Below are positions 10,775-22,600 of a stretch of DNA of 64,000 bases, piece by piece. Each line of letters opens with the position of its first letter. The stretch's first letter is position 1. The notes under the pieces were generated by a model, which was not told the DNA's origin, searched no databases, and saw only the letters and a program-made list of their open reading frames with translations. Source of the stretch: Poa pratensis (taxonomy: Eukaryota; Streptophyta; Magnoliopsida; Poales; Poaceae); the NCBI GenBank assembly GCA_947311845.1, contig CAMZMU010000075.1:18823366-18887365 (forward strand). Direction: 5' to 3'. Made by a program: the position numbers and the translations under genes.

Positions 10775-13700
10775 GTTGGCGCCGTCTGTGGGAATCGCGT
10801 CCAAGGGTGTCACCATCATGGGTGAAGCAAGGCAAGGGGTCGAAAACTTCGTCTTTGGCCAGATCACAACCAATGAGCAAGGAGAGCTCATCGTTGATGA
10901 TTTTGGCTGGGGACCGGACTCGGATCTACTAGAATCAGGTGATGTTATTCCAATTGGCAAAGTTAATGTTTTTGTGGGCATGATTACAACTAGATCTGCT
11001 AGTGATGGAGATTATGAATCTGTGTCAGGAGCCGCCACAATTGTTCAATCTGATGGAGAGGAATCAGTTGGCACAGCTGAAGTTGAGGGGTCCTGAACAC
11101 GCTGGAGGAACGGCTGGATGACCCGGCAGGAATCCCGGGCGACGCGGTGGAACGAGCCGGGTCGGAATCAATCTTGCCCCTGTTCGAAGGCCGGTTTGGG
11201 TATGATGCAGAAGAAGAGGATGATGAGGAACAAGAGTCAAGTCCAAGCCCGGTACGTAGGGTAGCGGTGTACACCGCGCCTTCGTCCAGCATGCAACCGT
11301 CACCATCAGCTGTTGTTCCACCGGCCTTTACCCCGGGTCAACAGCAGCTGCCCCCAATTCTGGAGTTGGCAGAACAGAGGGTTGATGGAGAGCCGGCTTC
11401 GGTCTCAGAGGAAAGCGAGGGTACGGCAAGATACAGAAACAGTTTTGGGTTCCTGCATAACCGGGCCCAAGGAGAGGAAAGAAGTAACATAGCAGCTGCC
11501 CCGGCCTTGTTTAACAATGGCCTGGTCTTAGATCCATCAGCACTTACAAGGTTGGTTACTCCAGAAAACGCAGCAGTTAGAGCAATGGAATTGGATACAG
11601 CACGCCGAGCGTTGGAGCAGATGCGCAGGGACGCCGAGGCAGAGAGGCAAGAAATAGAAGCAAGAAAGAAGCAAATAGAAGAGGAGGAAAATCGTCTCAA
11701 CGAGGCAACCCGGGCACACCGGAGGAGGCATCAAAGCCGGCTGGGCCTTGGGGAAAATATAGCAAACCCAGTGCCTGTGGCAGCATTGTTCAGAACTCCA
11801 GAAGACCAGCCTATTGGCGCAACTCAGGTGGCACCAGTGGCTAGGGCAAGTACAGAGCAGAATAGAGGAACAGCGAGAACTGATGTAGCAGCAACAGCAG
11901 CGCCGGGTTTGCCCGCTGGAGGAGCCAGGGGAAATCCGGGTCTGCCGCCTAGAACACCAAGGTTTCACACGCCGGTGGGTCACTATTCAAATCCAGCGGA
12001 TAACGTGTATGCAGCAACCTTGGCACTTGATAGAATTCCATTGGGAAATACACCGGCAGAGATTGAAGCCCGGCGTGCCATAGATATGTTACGTACTGCA
12101 GTAGTTCAGCAGACACAGTATTCAAGAGAGAAAAGTGCGTTGCATTCTACAACGTATCGTAGTAGGAGCCGCAATGGAGGAAACCCGCCGTTGGCCGGGC
12201 CTGCAGCGGCACAGCAGCCAAACCCGCCCCAGCAGAATCAGAATCAAAATAATCAGCAGCATCAACCCGCCCCAGCAATTTCCATAGCACAGCAGATAGT
12301 TAATAGATCACGCGCAGGGAGAAGTGCAGGTAATGCAAACCCGGTAGTACCTGCAGCAGGAGTACCTCAAGGAGGACCGGGCCCTGCGCCAGCCGCGTCT
12401 GCAAGCTCACCCGGTAATGTCAATGTTTCAGCAAGTTCTTCTAGTTTAGCCGGGCCAAAATGTCTTTCAGATTCCATCAGAGCAGAACCTTTCCCTGAGA
12501 AGTTCAAAGAGCCAAGCAAGATATCCAACTATGAGCCTAGCATGGACCCGGCCAGTTGGTTGAGCAGTTATGAGATGGCAATGTGTATACGCAATGCCAC
12601 AGAGAATGTTTGCGCCAAGTACATGTATTTGATGATGAGTGATGGAGCAGCAAAGTTGTGGTTTAAAAATCTACCAGAGAAGTCCATTAATTCCTGGGAT
12701 GAGTTGAAGGCAGTTTTCACCAAGCATTTTCAGGGTACGTGCAAGCGTTTGTTTTCCATCGAGGATCTTGATCGTTGTATACAGAAAAAAGGCGAGTCAG
12801 CACGTCATTGGATGGGCCGGGTCACGGAATCTTGCACTCCTCATCTGGTATTGAGCCAAAGGACGCAATTTCATCAATGGAGAAAACTTGTAAGTATGCA
12901 CCACTTGTCCAGAAGCTGGGTCGCATGAAGGAAGGGCACCGGGTTAAACCGGTCACCATGGCAGAGTTGATGGATGCTTGCAACAGGCATGCAGCCACAG
13001 ACAAGACTCAGGATGAGCCTGAGGAGGAGAAGGGGAAAGGCACGGCAAATAATGGTGGAAGGAACAATAATGGCTCGGGTAACAACAATAACAGTAACCA
13101 GAATCAGCATAAGCGAGGTCACAATGATGGTAGTTCAGAGTTAGTGGCAAATACCAATGCCGGGTTTCAGAGGCAAAGGATGGATGGGAACTATCAGGAA
13201 AACAGAGGATATCAGGAAAATAGGGGTTATCAGGAAAACAGGGGTTCTCAAGGCAACAATTGGAATTACAACAGTGGAAATAATTACCAAGGATCGCGTC
13301 CAATGAGTAATGAGGAGGCCTTCAGGATGCCGTGTCCTCGTCATAGCAAGAACGGCAGAGCCGCCAATCATTCTTTGGCTCAGTGTGTGGATCTGAACAG
13401 GTGGAAAAACAATGAGGTGCAGAGAGCTTTGCAAGGAGCAAATAGAAGTGGAGGACCCGGCACGGGTGGTAACCCGGCCTCGGGACCTTTGACTGGAGCA
13501 AACGCGGTACCTACGGGAAATCCGGGTCAGAACCAAAATCAGAACACAAGTAACCAAGGTGGATTTTCACAGCAGCCAAGGCAACTTGGTCAGTATCATA
13601 TATACACAAGTGGCACAACCAAGAGAGAGAGGAAAATAGTCAAGAGGGCAGTTAACACAGTGGCTGCAGGAGTTCCGAGATATTTGAGGTGGTCAGAGCA

Positions 13701-14391
13701 TACAGTTACTTGGAGTAGGGCGGATCATCCAGAGGTGGTGGAGCACCCGGGTCTTCTTGCGTTGGTTGTGGCTCCCCAAGTTCATGGTTTTGAGTTAAAG
13801 AAAGTGCTGATGGACGGTGGCAGTAGCATCAATATTTTGTACTGGGACACGTTTGTGCGCATGGGTTTGAAGGAGTCACAGTTGCAGAGAACGTCAACAA
13901 TTTTTCATGGTATAGTTCCGGGAAAATCAGCTACACCAGAGGGTAAAATTTCATTGGAGGTAGCTTTTGGTGAGTCTATCCATAACTTCAGATCAGAGTG
14001 GCTCACGTTTGAGGTGGTAAAGTTTCCAAGTCCATATCATGCATTGTTGGGAAGGCCGGCCTATGCCAAGTTCATGGCAAGGCCGTGTTATGTGTATCTC
14101 CAGTTGAAAATACCGGGTCCTCATGGGATCATTACAGTGCATGGTAACAGAGATATTGCGGCAGAGTGTGATGAGGGGGATGCAGCTTTAGCAGAGCATG
14201 CTTGTGCTAAGGAGGAATTGAAAGCTTACAGAGCAAATCTTGACCCGCAGGATAACACAGCACTTAAAAGGCCAACAACAGAGGATGATAGGGCAAAGTT
14301 CAAAGCTGCCAGAGATACAAAGATGGTGGATTTTGTGCCTGGAGATTCTTCCAAGCAGTTCGCCATTGGGACCAACTTAACTGATAAATAG
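10644..14391 (+). pseudogene. gag-pro: E2 gag-protease, two frameshifts, amber end
   Basis: Same protein as the intact E3 copy (27504-31235). It contains an acidic N-terminus, a Glu/Arg-rich coiled coil (about 11570-11740), Pro/Gln/Ala-rich linkers, a Retrotrans_gag core (about 12460-12830, WLSSYEMAM, then LWFKNLPEKSINSWDEL), an unusual C-x2-H-x8-H-x4-C knuckle (about 13330-13383) and an aspartic protease with the active-site sequence DGGSSIN (about 13813). A 1-bp loss near 11085 and another near 12828, both judged against E3, split it into three frames. It has three tandem GYQENR repeats (13192-13250) where E3 has two. It ends at TAG 14389-14391, in frame with the RT that follows. Confidence 0.85.
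10776..10793 (+). other. E2 primer-binding site
   Basis: TTGGCGCCGTCTGTGGGA, one base after the LTR, same sequence as in E1 and E3. Probable tRNA-Asp primer by the TGGCGCCGT core (inference). Confidence 0.8.
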
Positions 14392-17300
14392 GAAAGCGCG
14401 CTCATCGAGTTCATCCGTGAGAATAGGGATGTTTTTGCATGGACACCTAGTGACATGCCAGGCATTCCAACTGAACTCGCTGAGCACAGCTTACATGTTG
14501 ATCCTAAGGCAAGGCCGGTAAAACAGGGTATGAGGAAAATGAATGCAGAAAGAAGGAAAGCAATTGGAGAGGAGATAGCCCGGCTTTTGGAGGCCGGCTT
14601 TATCATGGAAGTGTTTCATCCAGAGTGGTTAGCTAACCCGGTTTTGGTTCTGAAAAAGAACAACGAGTGGAGGATGTGTATTGATTTCACAAGTTTGAAC
14701 AGGTTTTGTCCCAAAGATCCGTTTCAGTTACCGCGTATTGATCAAATCGTGGATGCAGTAGCAGGTAGTGAGCTTTTGTGTTTCTTGGATGCTTATTCAG
14801 GGTATCATCAGATCAAGTTGAACAAAAATGATTGGGAAAAGACGTCATTTATCACCCCTTTGGTGCTTTTTGTTACAAGACCATGACTTTTGGGTTGAAG
14901 AATGCAGGGGCAACTTATCAGAGGTGTATTCAGAATTGTTTTCATGATCAGATTGGGCGTAATGTGCATGCTTACGTTGATGATGTGGTAATAAAGTCAG
15001 AGAAAGCCGAGTCATTTATTCGTGATCTTACAGAGACATTCAAAAATCTGAGGGAGTACCAGATGAAGCTTAATCCTACAAAGTGTGTGTTTGGAGTTCC
15101 AGCGGGAAAGTTACTTGGTTTCATTGTGTCAGAGCGGGGAATTGAGGCAAACCCGGAAAAAATTAGAGCCATTCAAAGCTTGAAAAAGCCAGAGGAACTG
15201 AGAGATGTCCAGAAGTTGACGGGTTGTGTGGCAGCGTTAAGCCGGTTTATTTCCCGGCTCGGAGAGAAAGCAATTCCTTTGTACAAGTTACTGAAGAAAA
15301 CAGATAATTTCGTGTGGAATCAAGAGGCAGATGAGGCATTTGAGGCTTTGAAGAAACAGCTGTCAGAAGCGCCAGTTCTGGCGGCGCCGGGTCCCAAGGA
15401 ACCCATGCTATTATATGTCGCTGCCGGGCCTCAAGCTGTGAGTGCCGTGGTGGTGGTCGAGAGAAAAGAGGAAGGAAAAGAGAACCCGGTGCAAAGGCCG
15501 GTCTATTATGTTAGTGAGGTGTTATCAGAAACCAAGCAAAGGTACCCGCATTGGCAGAAGTTAGTGTATGGTGTTTTCATGGCCAGTAGAAAGTTGAAAC
15601 CATATTTTCAGGAGCATCCAATTACGGTGGTTAGTTCTATACCCTTGGCAGATATTATTAGAAATTCAGAAGCTACTGGGAGAGTTGCCAAGTGGGCCAT
15701 AGAGATGGGGGATTATCACATTGAGTATGTGCCTCGCACAGCTATTAAATCTCAAGCATTGGTGGATTTTCTTAATGATTGGACGCAGTTGAATGCGCCA
15801 CCTCTCACCCCGAGTCTCAAATCGTGGGTTATGCATTTTGACGGGTCTAAGCAAGAGCAAGGATCAGGAGCTGGAGTTGTGCTAACTTCTCCCAAAGGTG
15901 ATAAGTTGAGTTATGTTTTGCAAATTCACTTTGATTGTTCCAATAATGTGGCAGAATATGAGGCTTTGTTGCATGGTTTGCGTATGGCAAAAGAGATGAA
16001 TGTCAAGCGTATCAAGTGCTATGGGGATTCAGATCTTGTGGCGCAGCAAGTGTCAGGAACTTGGGACAGAAAAGATGCAACGATGGCGGCTTACAGGCGA
16101 GAGGTGGATAGAGTAGCCGGGTTCTTCTCAGGCTATCAGGTGGATCATATTGACCGCAGAAAAAACGATGCTGCAGATGCTTTGTCAAGACTCGGTTCTC
16201 GCAGAGAGCCGGTTCCACCAAATGTTTTCTTGGACGAGCTATGGACGCCATCAGTCAAGCTTCAGGATGCAGAGGAGCTGGCGGGTCAGGAGGACCCGGA
16301 TTCACAGTTGGTAGCAGCAACACATGAGATCCCAGAGTGGACAGAACCTTACTTGGCGTATCTTTTGCGTGGTGAGTTGCCACAACAGGAAGTTATAGCC
16401 CGGCAGATCGTGCGCCGGTGCAAGGCCTACGTGGTTATTGATGGCGAGTTGTACAAGAGAAGTGTCTCAGGCGTGTTTCAGAGGTGTGTCTCTGGAAAGG
16501 AGGGCCGGCAAATTTTGAAGGAAATTCATGAAGGGGATTGTGGTCATCACGCTTCAACAAGGTCATTGGTAGCAAAAGCTTTTAGACATGGTTTCTTTTG
16601 GCTCACAGCCCAGGCAGATGCAGAGCGCTTGGTGAATAGATGTGATGGGTGTCAGAGATATGCCAGACAGATTCATGTGCCGGCTCAGGAACTGCGCACC
16701 ATACCTTTGACTTGGCCTTTTGCAGTTTGGGGGCTTGACATGGTGGGTCCTTTTAGCATGTCTCCTTGCAAGAAAACCCACCTCTTGGTTGCCATTGATA
16801 AGTTTACAAAGTGGGTTGAAGTTATGCCTGTTACAAATTGTGAGGCGGCTACAGTGGTCAAGTTTATGAAGCAGATCATACATAGGTTTGGATATCCTCA
16901 TAGTATTATCACAGACAATGGTACTAATATGTCACTTGGAGAGATGGCAAAGTTTTGTGGAAATAATGGTATACGTTTGGATGTTGCCTCAGTTGCTCAT
17001 CCTCAGGCCAATGGACAAGTTGAACGAGCAAATCAGGAGCTGCTTAGAGGTTTAAAACCACGTCTCCGGGTCCCGTGTCTCAGAGCCGCCGGAGCGTGGG
17101 TTGAGGAGTTGCCATCAGTTGTTTGGGGAATTAACACAACACCCAACAGATCTACAAAGATGACCCCTTTCTTTATGGTGTACGGGGCAGAGGCAGTTTT
17201 GCCAAGTGATATTATTCATGACTCGCCTCGCGTGGCGGCTTACGTTGAGATAAAATGAGAAGACCCGGCAGGATTCTGTTGACCTGCTGGAGGAAATAGA

Positions 17301-17615
17301 GAGCAAGCATTGGAAAGATCAGCAATTTATCAGCAAGATTTGAGGCGGTATCATAGTCGCCGGGTTAAAACTCGCACTTTCCAGGAGGGTGATCTGGTAT
17401 TGCGATGGGTGCAGTCCAAGGAAGGGATGCACAAGTTATCACCTCCTTGGGAGGGGCCCTTCATCGTAAGCAAGAAATTGGACAATGGTTCATACTACTT
17501 AGTGGACGCAAGAGAAAAGTCAGAGACAGTCAATGATACCACACACTCCACCTTTTCCATGGAAGAGCGTGAGAGGCCGTGGAACATTGCGCAGCTGCGC
17601 CCATATTATACTTAG
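14392..17615 (+). pseudogene. pol: E2 pol: RT, RNase H, second RNase H, integrase
   Basis: Copies RNA to DNA and integrates it. RT runs from about 14440 with YVDD catalytic motif at 14973-14984. The gypsy-type RNase H is at about 15400-15790. A second RNase H of archaeal type (RVT_3-like: HFDGS, AEYEALLHGL, DSDLVAQQ) is at about 15830-16200. The integrase has an HHCC zinc motif (about 16540-16660), core DDE residues from 16737 on, and a C-terminal domain ending LRPYYT. The frame is open directly after TAG 14389. One base is missing near 14857 relative to E3, which splits the RT. Two more shifts near 17245 and 17297 separate the integrase tail (17310-17615). Not functional as written. Confidence 0.85.
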
Positions 17616-17658
17616 CAAGAGAAAGATGTAAAAGTTGTAACACACGATGTAACAGGCA

Positions 17659-17728
17659 GCAGGTTTCAGACGCGCTCTTTTCCTTACCAGGGTACCTAAG
17701 GGGACTGGAAGGTTTTTAATGAGGCGGC
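17659..17728 (+). other. Conserved 70-nt post-pol noncoding block (E2 copy)
   Basis: Lies just after the pol stop and runs from GCAGGTTTCAGACGCGCTC to TTTTTAATGAGGCGGC. It matches the E1 block at 61523-61591 at every base but one deleted A. It can fold: CCTTACCAG pairs with CTGGAAGG around a loop containing the palindrome GGTACC. The role is unknown; an RNA signal (3' processing, packaging or dimerisation) is possible. Confidence 0.8.
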
Positions 17729-18322
17729 TTGCTGACCTAACCTTTTCTATCAATAAAGTAAAGGTTGAACAGAAATTTTCTTTGTCTCAGTTTACTTTTC
17801 AGTTTTTAAGCCGGTTATTTTTTATTTGCATCATAATAGTTCTTTTGATCAGCTTGGTCCTGGGGGCTTGTTATTGAAAAGTGCTAAGTTATTTCCCCGG
17901 GACCCGGCCCCAGTGGTTATCCGGGTTTCAAATATTGTAACCCGGCAGAGCAGTTCACAGTTTGTTCTCTTGAGTAATATGTGTGTTTAGTTTCAGTATC
18001 AGTCATTTTTAGTTGATTTTATATCTTGAGGACGCCCAAAGAGTGCGTCCCGCCAGTATTTTGGATCAATGGGGTACTGTGGCATAAGCCCTTTACTTTA
18101 TAAACATTGATCCAGGTCTTGGGGGCTCTTACTGCAAAAGTCTGTAGCTGCAATCCCAAGACCCGGCTTTTATGCCACTAGTATTCTTGGTTATCTTGCT
18201 GTGCAGCTGATGTGACTCGCGACTTTATGGCCTGATTGCACACCTGGAAATTCAATCAACCATGAAGCCCATTGGGACTTGGTTCGACCCTGTTTTTCTC
18301 AGAGAAGTTGCGCCAGGGTATC
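17729..18322 (+). other. E2 3' noncoding region, left part
   Basis: No coding sequence. It holds two related hairpin modules, each beginning with a G-rich polypurine-like core (TCCTGGGGGCT at 17858; TCTTGGGGGCT at 18117) and closing about 35-40 nt later with the inverse (CCCGGGACC; CCCAAGACC). It ends at the GTATC target of E3. Confidence 0.7.
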
Positions 18323-18914
18323 TGTCGTGGGGTAGAAAACACGGCAGATGCTACTTGAGGGTAGCTTAAACTTTTGGGCAAGGCGACTCTGGTGTCTGGA
18401 TGTTTGTTTAGCACGGCAGGGGACAAAGGTTTACCCAGGTTCGGCCTCTCCATTGGAGATAAAGACCTACTTCCTGCTATCTTATTATTAATCTCGATCT
18501 CTGTCTCGATAACCCGGCTACTACAACAGAGCCGGATCTCGATCTAGGTTACAAGGATTGTATGTCTCTCGCCTAAAGCTTGGGTTACGAAAAGGTCCCC
18601 TTGTCTAAGGGCCAGGAGCCGGTTTATATAGATACCGGGCCTCCTGGTCACGTACATGATAAGCCGGGTTCTACCCGAACTCTGAGTCCTACTACTACTC
18701 CTTTATCCTTCGTGTATTCCAAGTATAGAACCGCCTCTTGAACCGCCTCTGGACCTTCTGGAATACTCTTCATGAATAGCCGGGTCATTGCCAAGATACC
18801 GGCCCAGCACCGTAACCCGGCCTATGCTGAGGGTTAACTGGCCTCGCCGGGCCTCCTGCCTGGCGGGTCATGTTTTCCTCTTCATGGGCCTACCGGGTTA
18901 TTATCCCCCCATCA
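18323..18914 (-). repeat. E3 3' LTR
   Basis: Inverted LTR, TGTCGTGGGG ... CCCCCCATCA on the plus strand. TATA box (TATATAAA on the minus strand) at 18623-18630. Confidence 0.92.
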
Positions 18915-19312
18915 GTAGCCCCCAGGTTAACCAGGTAACCAGATTGCCACGCTTTGCTTCTATCTTGCGTTGTTTGTTTCTTGACCAATGCTGGTGTTCT
19001 GGCTTGCCTGGTTAATCACCTGAAATACAAAGATAACAAATATGTACAAGATATCAAGTTTCATTTCCCTCTGTCTTGTTAAGCCAGCTCTTCTTGGCGG
19101 GTTACCTCATGACCCGGCTTTCTCATTCTACACCGTGTATCTCCGGGTTTCACACCCAACACTTAGCGAAAATTTCTGCTCTGCCACCTCACTGAGACAC
19201 CATAAATGAATCAAGGAATATTCTTTTTGTCCTGTCTAATTGTCGCTGACTTCCCGGAGAAGATGTTTATCTTATCCACTCATTTTTACCATGTTACCCC
19301 TAGGGTTTTCAC

Positions 19313-19326
19313 CGCGGTTATAAATA
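19313..19326 (+). promoter_or_regulatory. Core promoter of the E3 antisense gene
   Basis: CGCGGTTATAAATA, a TATA box about 300 nt before the ATG at 19620. The identical 14-mer precedes the homologous genes of E2 (35885-35898, minus) and E4 (58749-58762, minus). Downstream, a probable 5'-UTR intron runs from the GT after ctccaag at about 19452 to the AG just before 19617 (gatctccag), so the transcript looks like that of an ordinary nuclear gene. Inferred from sequence only. Confidence 0.65.
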
Positions 19327-19619
19327 TCTGACCACGACCTCGCGCAGTCATTTTCCCCATTCTCAAACTCATCTCCAACTTCGCGCAAGCACTGTAGCAG
19401 CCGCAGATCCGATCTCGAATCGAGCTCTCCAACTTCGACTAATCTCCAAGGTAACTCCAATCTTTGTTTTTACTTGTGCCGCGCATCCGATTCCGCTCCT
19501 CATTTTGTCTAGATTCAATCTGCACTCCTCTATCCACATTTGCATCTAAGCTAGGGTTCTTATCATGTTCATCGTTCTTCGCCATTGTTGCCGCTTAGGC
19601 ACCTCGTTGATCTCCAGCC

Positions 19620-22600
19620 ATGGTGAAGGAGAAGAAGATGGCAGGAGGGCCCAAAGCTGCAAAATCTCTTGCAAAGAAACCTCCCAGCTCCGCAAAGGGC
19701 GGATCTAGCGGTGCGCCCGCAACCGCTCCTGTGAACTGGACACGGTCCAGCGCAACCAAGACCACGCTTCAGTCTTTCGTGAACCGGGGCGAACTCCCGC
19801 CTCAGGAGGAGATCCAGTGGCGCGCCCCTGGAGAGGAGATCCGTCCAAACCCCAAGGAAGGTGAAGTGGTAGCCTTCTTAGATCATGTCCTGCGTGGTTT
19901 CCGCCCACCGGGTTCCCTGTTCTTTCGCCGGGTCTTAAAATACTACGGTCTTAGGCCACAAGACATAGGCCCCAACTCCATTCTCAACATAAGCAACTTT
20001 GTAGTTTTCTGCGAGGATTACTTGCAAATTGCCCCCAGCATTGAACTTTTCCTAGAATTTTTCTACTGCAACCCATCCCGCAAAGACAACCTTGGCCCTT
20101 ACGGTGGAGTGGCGATCCAGCGCCGGAGGGTATGTGATTTCCCGGCTCTTGCTCTCGCCAGCCATCCAAAGGGATGGCAAAACACTTATTTCTATTTCAA
20201 AGACACTTCACCCGAGTCAGATGATGCTCGTTACCCGGCTTTTCTGAACTCGGGCATGACCTACGAAGCAAAGATGAACAGCTATGCCCCAGACGCAGAC
20301 CGGGTCAAACTCGAGCCCACGCTCCGCCGGGCCAAAGCCCTGCTCGCACATGGACTCAGGGGGACTGACCTGGTCAAATGCTGGATCGGCTGGTTCATCC
20401 AGCCCCTCAGCATCAGGAACCGGCTCTTCCATGAATACACGGAAGAGACCACTGACGACATGCGTTATTCGGAGATCACTCTGCTGGATGACCAAATCGT
20501 GAAGAACGCCAAGAGGCTCCTTGGCGAAAAGAAGACTGATATTGCTATGGACGGGCTCACCCCATATAGTGCCAAAAACAAGCCTCCTACGGTAAAAAAC
20601 TTGCCCTTAATTGTTTCTGTAAACTATAACCCGGTACTTCTTGCAAACTGTTACTGATATTTCTTTTTCCAGGACTCCAAATGGTGGAGCGCAGATTTCA
20701 CCCCTACATCCTCTGCTGAAGAGGACACAGAAAGCGACGACCAAGAGGAAGAAGAAGAAGAAGGTGAGCCAGACTCCATAGGCCGGCTCTTCCTCGAGCT
20801 GATTAACACCGAAGTCCCCAAAAAGGACACTTCTACTGATAACCCGGCTCTTCTCATTCCAGGCCCCAATGACCCGGCTCCGGACGTATTGCCGGGTCCT
20901 GAAACTGCTGCACCCACTCCACAAAAACGGACCCGAGCCGCCATTGCAAAGGTGCCAATTTCTCGTTTTTCAACTTGTACAACGCACTCATCTCAAACTC
21001 AAGTACCAACACAGGAGAAGGAGCTTGAGAAGGAGGCCAAGGCAAACAAGAGACCGCGGACCCGGTCTTCTTCAGCCCACGTATCCTTGAGCTCAGGTAT
21101 CCCTCAACAATCTTTATCAAGCTGGGCCAAATCCATCCAGAAGACGCCCAGCTCAAAGTATCCTTTAGCTGGAAAAATCCGGGTCCCTAAACGCTCTGGT
21201 TTATCAGATACTTCTTCCTCGGACGCGGTTAGCACGCCCGAGGATTTCCACATCAATGCCGGGTTAGAAATGCTTCACTACCTCTTCTTTTTCAATACTT
21301 TGCAATCTTTGCTGTGACTAACTACTTCTCTTTTGTTTCAGTGCTAAGGCTATCGTAGAAGAAGAAGACCCGGATTCTCCTCCAGTTGCCTCTCCTCCAC
21401 GCACAACTGCTGAACCTTCTGAAATGGAGGTACAAATCGAGGAGCCGGCTCGAAAAGAAGAATCTGGCGCTGAGAACGTGGTAGCCTCACCACCAAGTCC
21501 CCCTGCTCCTGCTCCTGAACCAACTACCAATGCTTCATCTCCAGGACACGGCTCTGGGACAAAAGAGATTGACCCAGAAGTGCAAATCACCGGGTCTCAT
21601 CAAGGCCCGGTTCCTAGTGCCTCTCAAGTTCTTACCAAGATTATTACTCCTGAAGTCAAAGTGGATCCCTCTGCCAAGGGCAAGGACCCAGTTTCTTCTT
21701 TGGATTTGGCGACTTTGGATTCCATGTCCACACCTGCTCTGTGCGAGGAGTACTTCTCTCGCATTGCTTATCACAAGAACTTGGAGAGTGAACTTGTCAC
21801 CCTACTTCAGAAACGATACCAGGTGCACAATTTTTACTGTCCTTTTGCTTCTTGTGATCTTTAATATAGCTATCTACAACCATAACCTTACTAGCCCCAA
21901 GCTCCAAGATTATCACTTGTTGATGAACTTGGTGCTTGAAACAACAATAACTTGGCAAAAAACTTCAACCTGTATCCCCCAAGGCCGGGTTGTATGCTTA
22001 TAACAAGCCGGGTCTTGAAACACTTTCCGCTATCACAATCATACTTCATAGAACAAAACTTTGAACCATGTAGCCCCCAAGTGCCGGGTTAGTTGCCCGC
22101 AACAACCTGGGACTTTCACACCTTTAACTTCACAAATCATTAAAAACCTCAAAACTGTAGCCCCCAAGTGCCGGGTTAGCTGCCCGCAGCAACCTGGGAC
22201 TTCACTTTTCACTTGTAAACTTGAAACTTGAAAAAACTCTGACTGCTCTTTTTTTTGTAACAGGAGCATGTTAACAAAGCCAACGAAGAAGTGGCCCGGC
22301 TCCAAGGAGCCTTGAAAGCTGAAACTGAGACCCGGACTGAAGATACGAACAAAATTCAGGCCCTTGAAGAAAAAATAACTGCCTTGACGCAAGAAAATTC
22401 TGACTTGACGCGGAACATGCAAGAGCATGAGGATAACTTTCAAGAGCAGCTGACCAACCTCCAACAGAAGTTGGACTCAGCCACCAATGAGCTTGCCTGC
22501 CTAAAAAAGATGATCACCTCCATGGTTACTTCACTTGTTGGTAAGCACAAAACTTTGAAACCTTGTAATATTTGTCTAACCAGACCCGGAATGTGAACTA

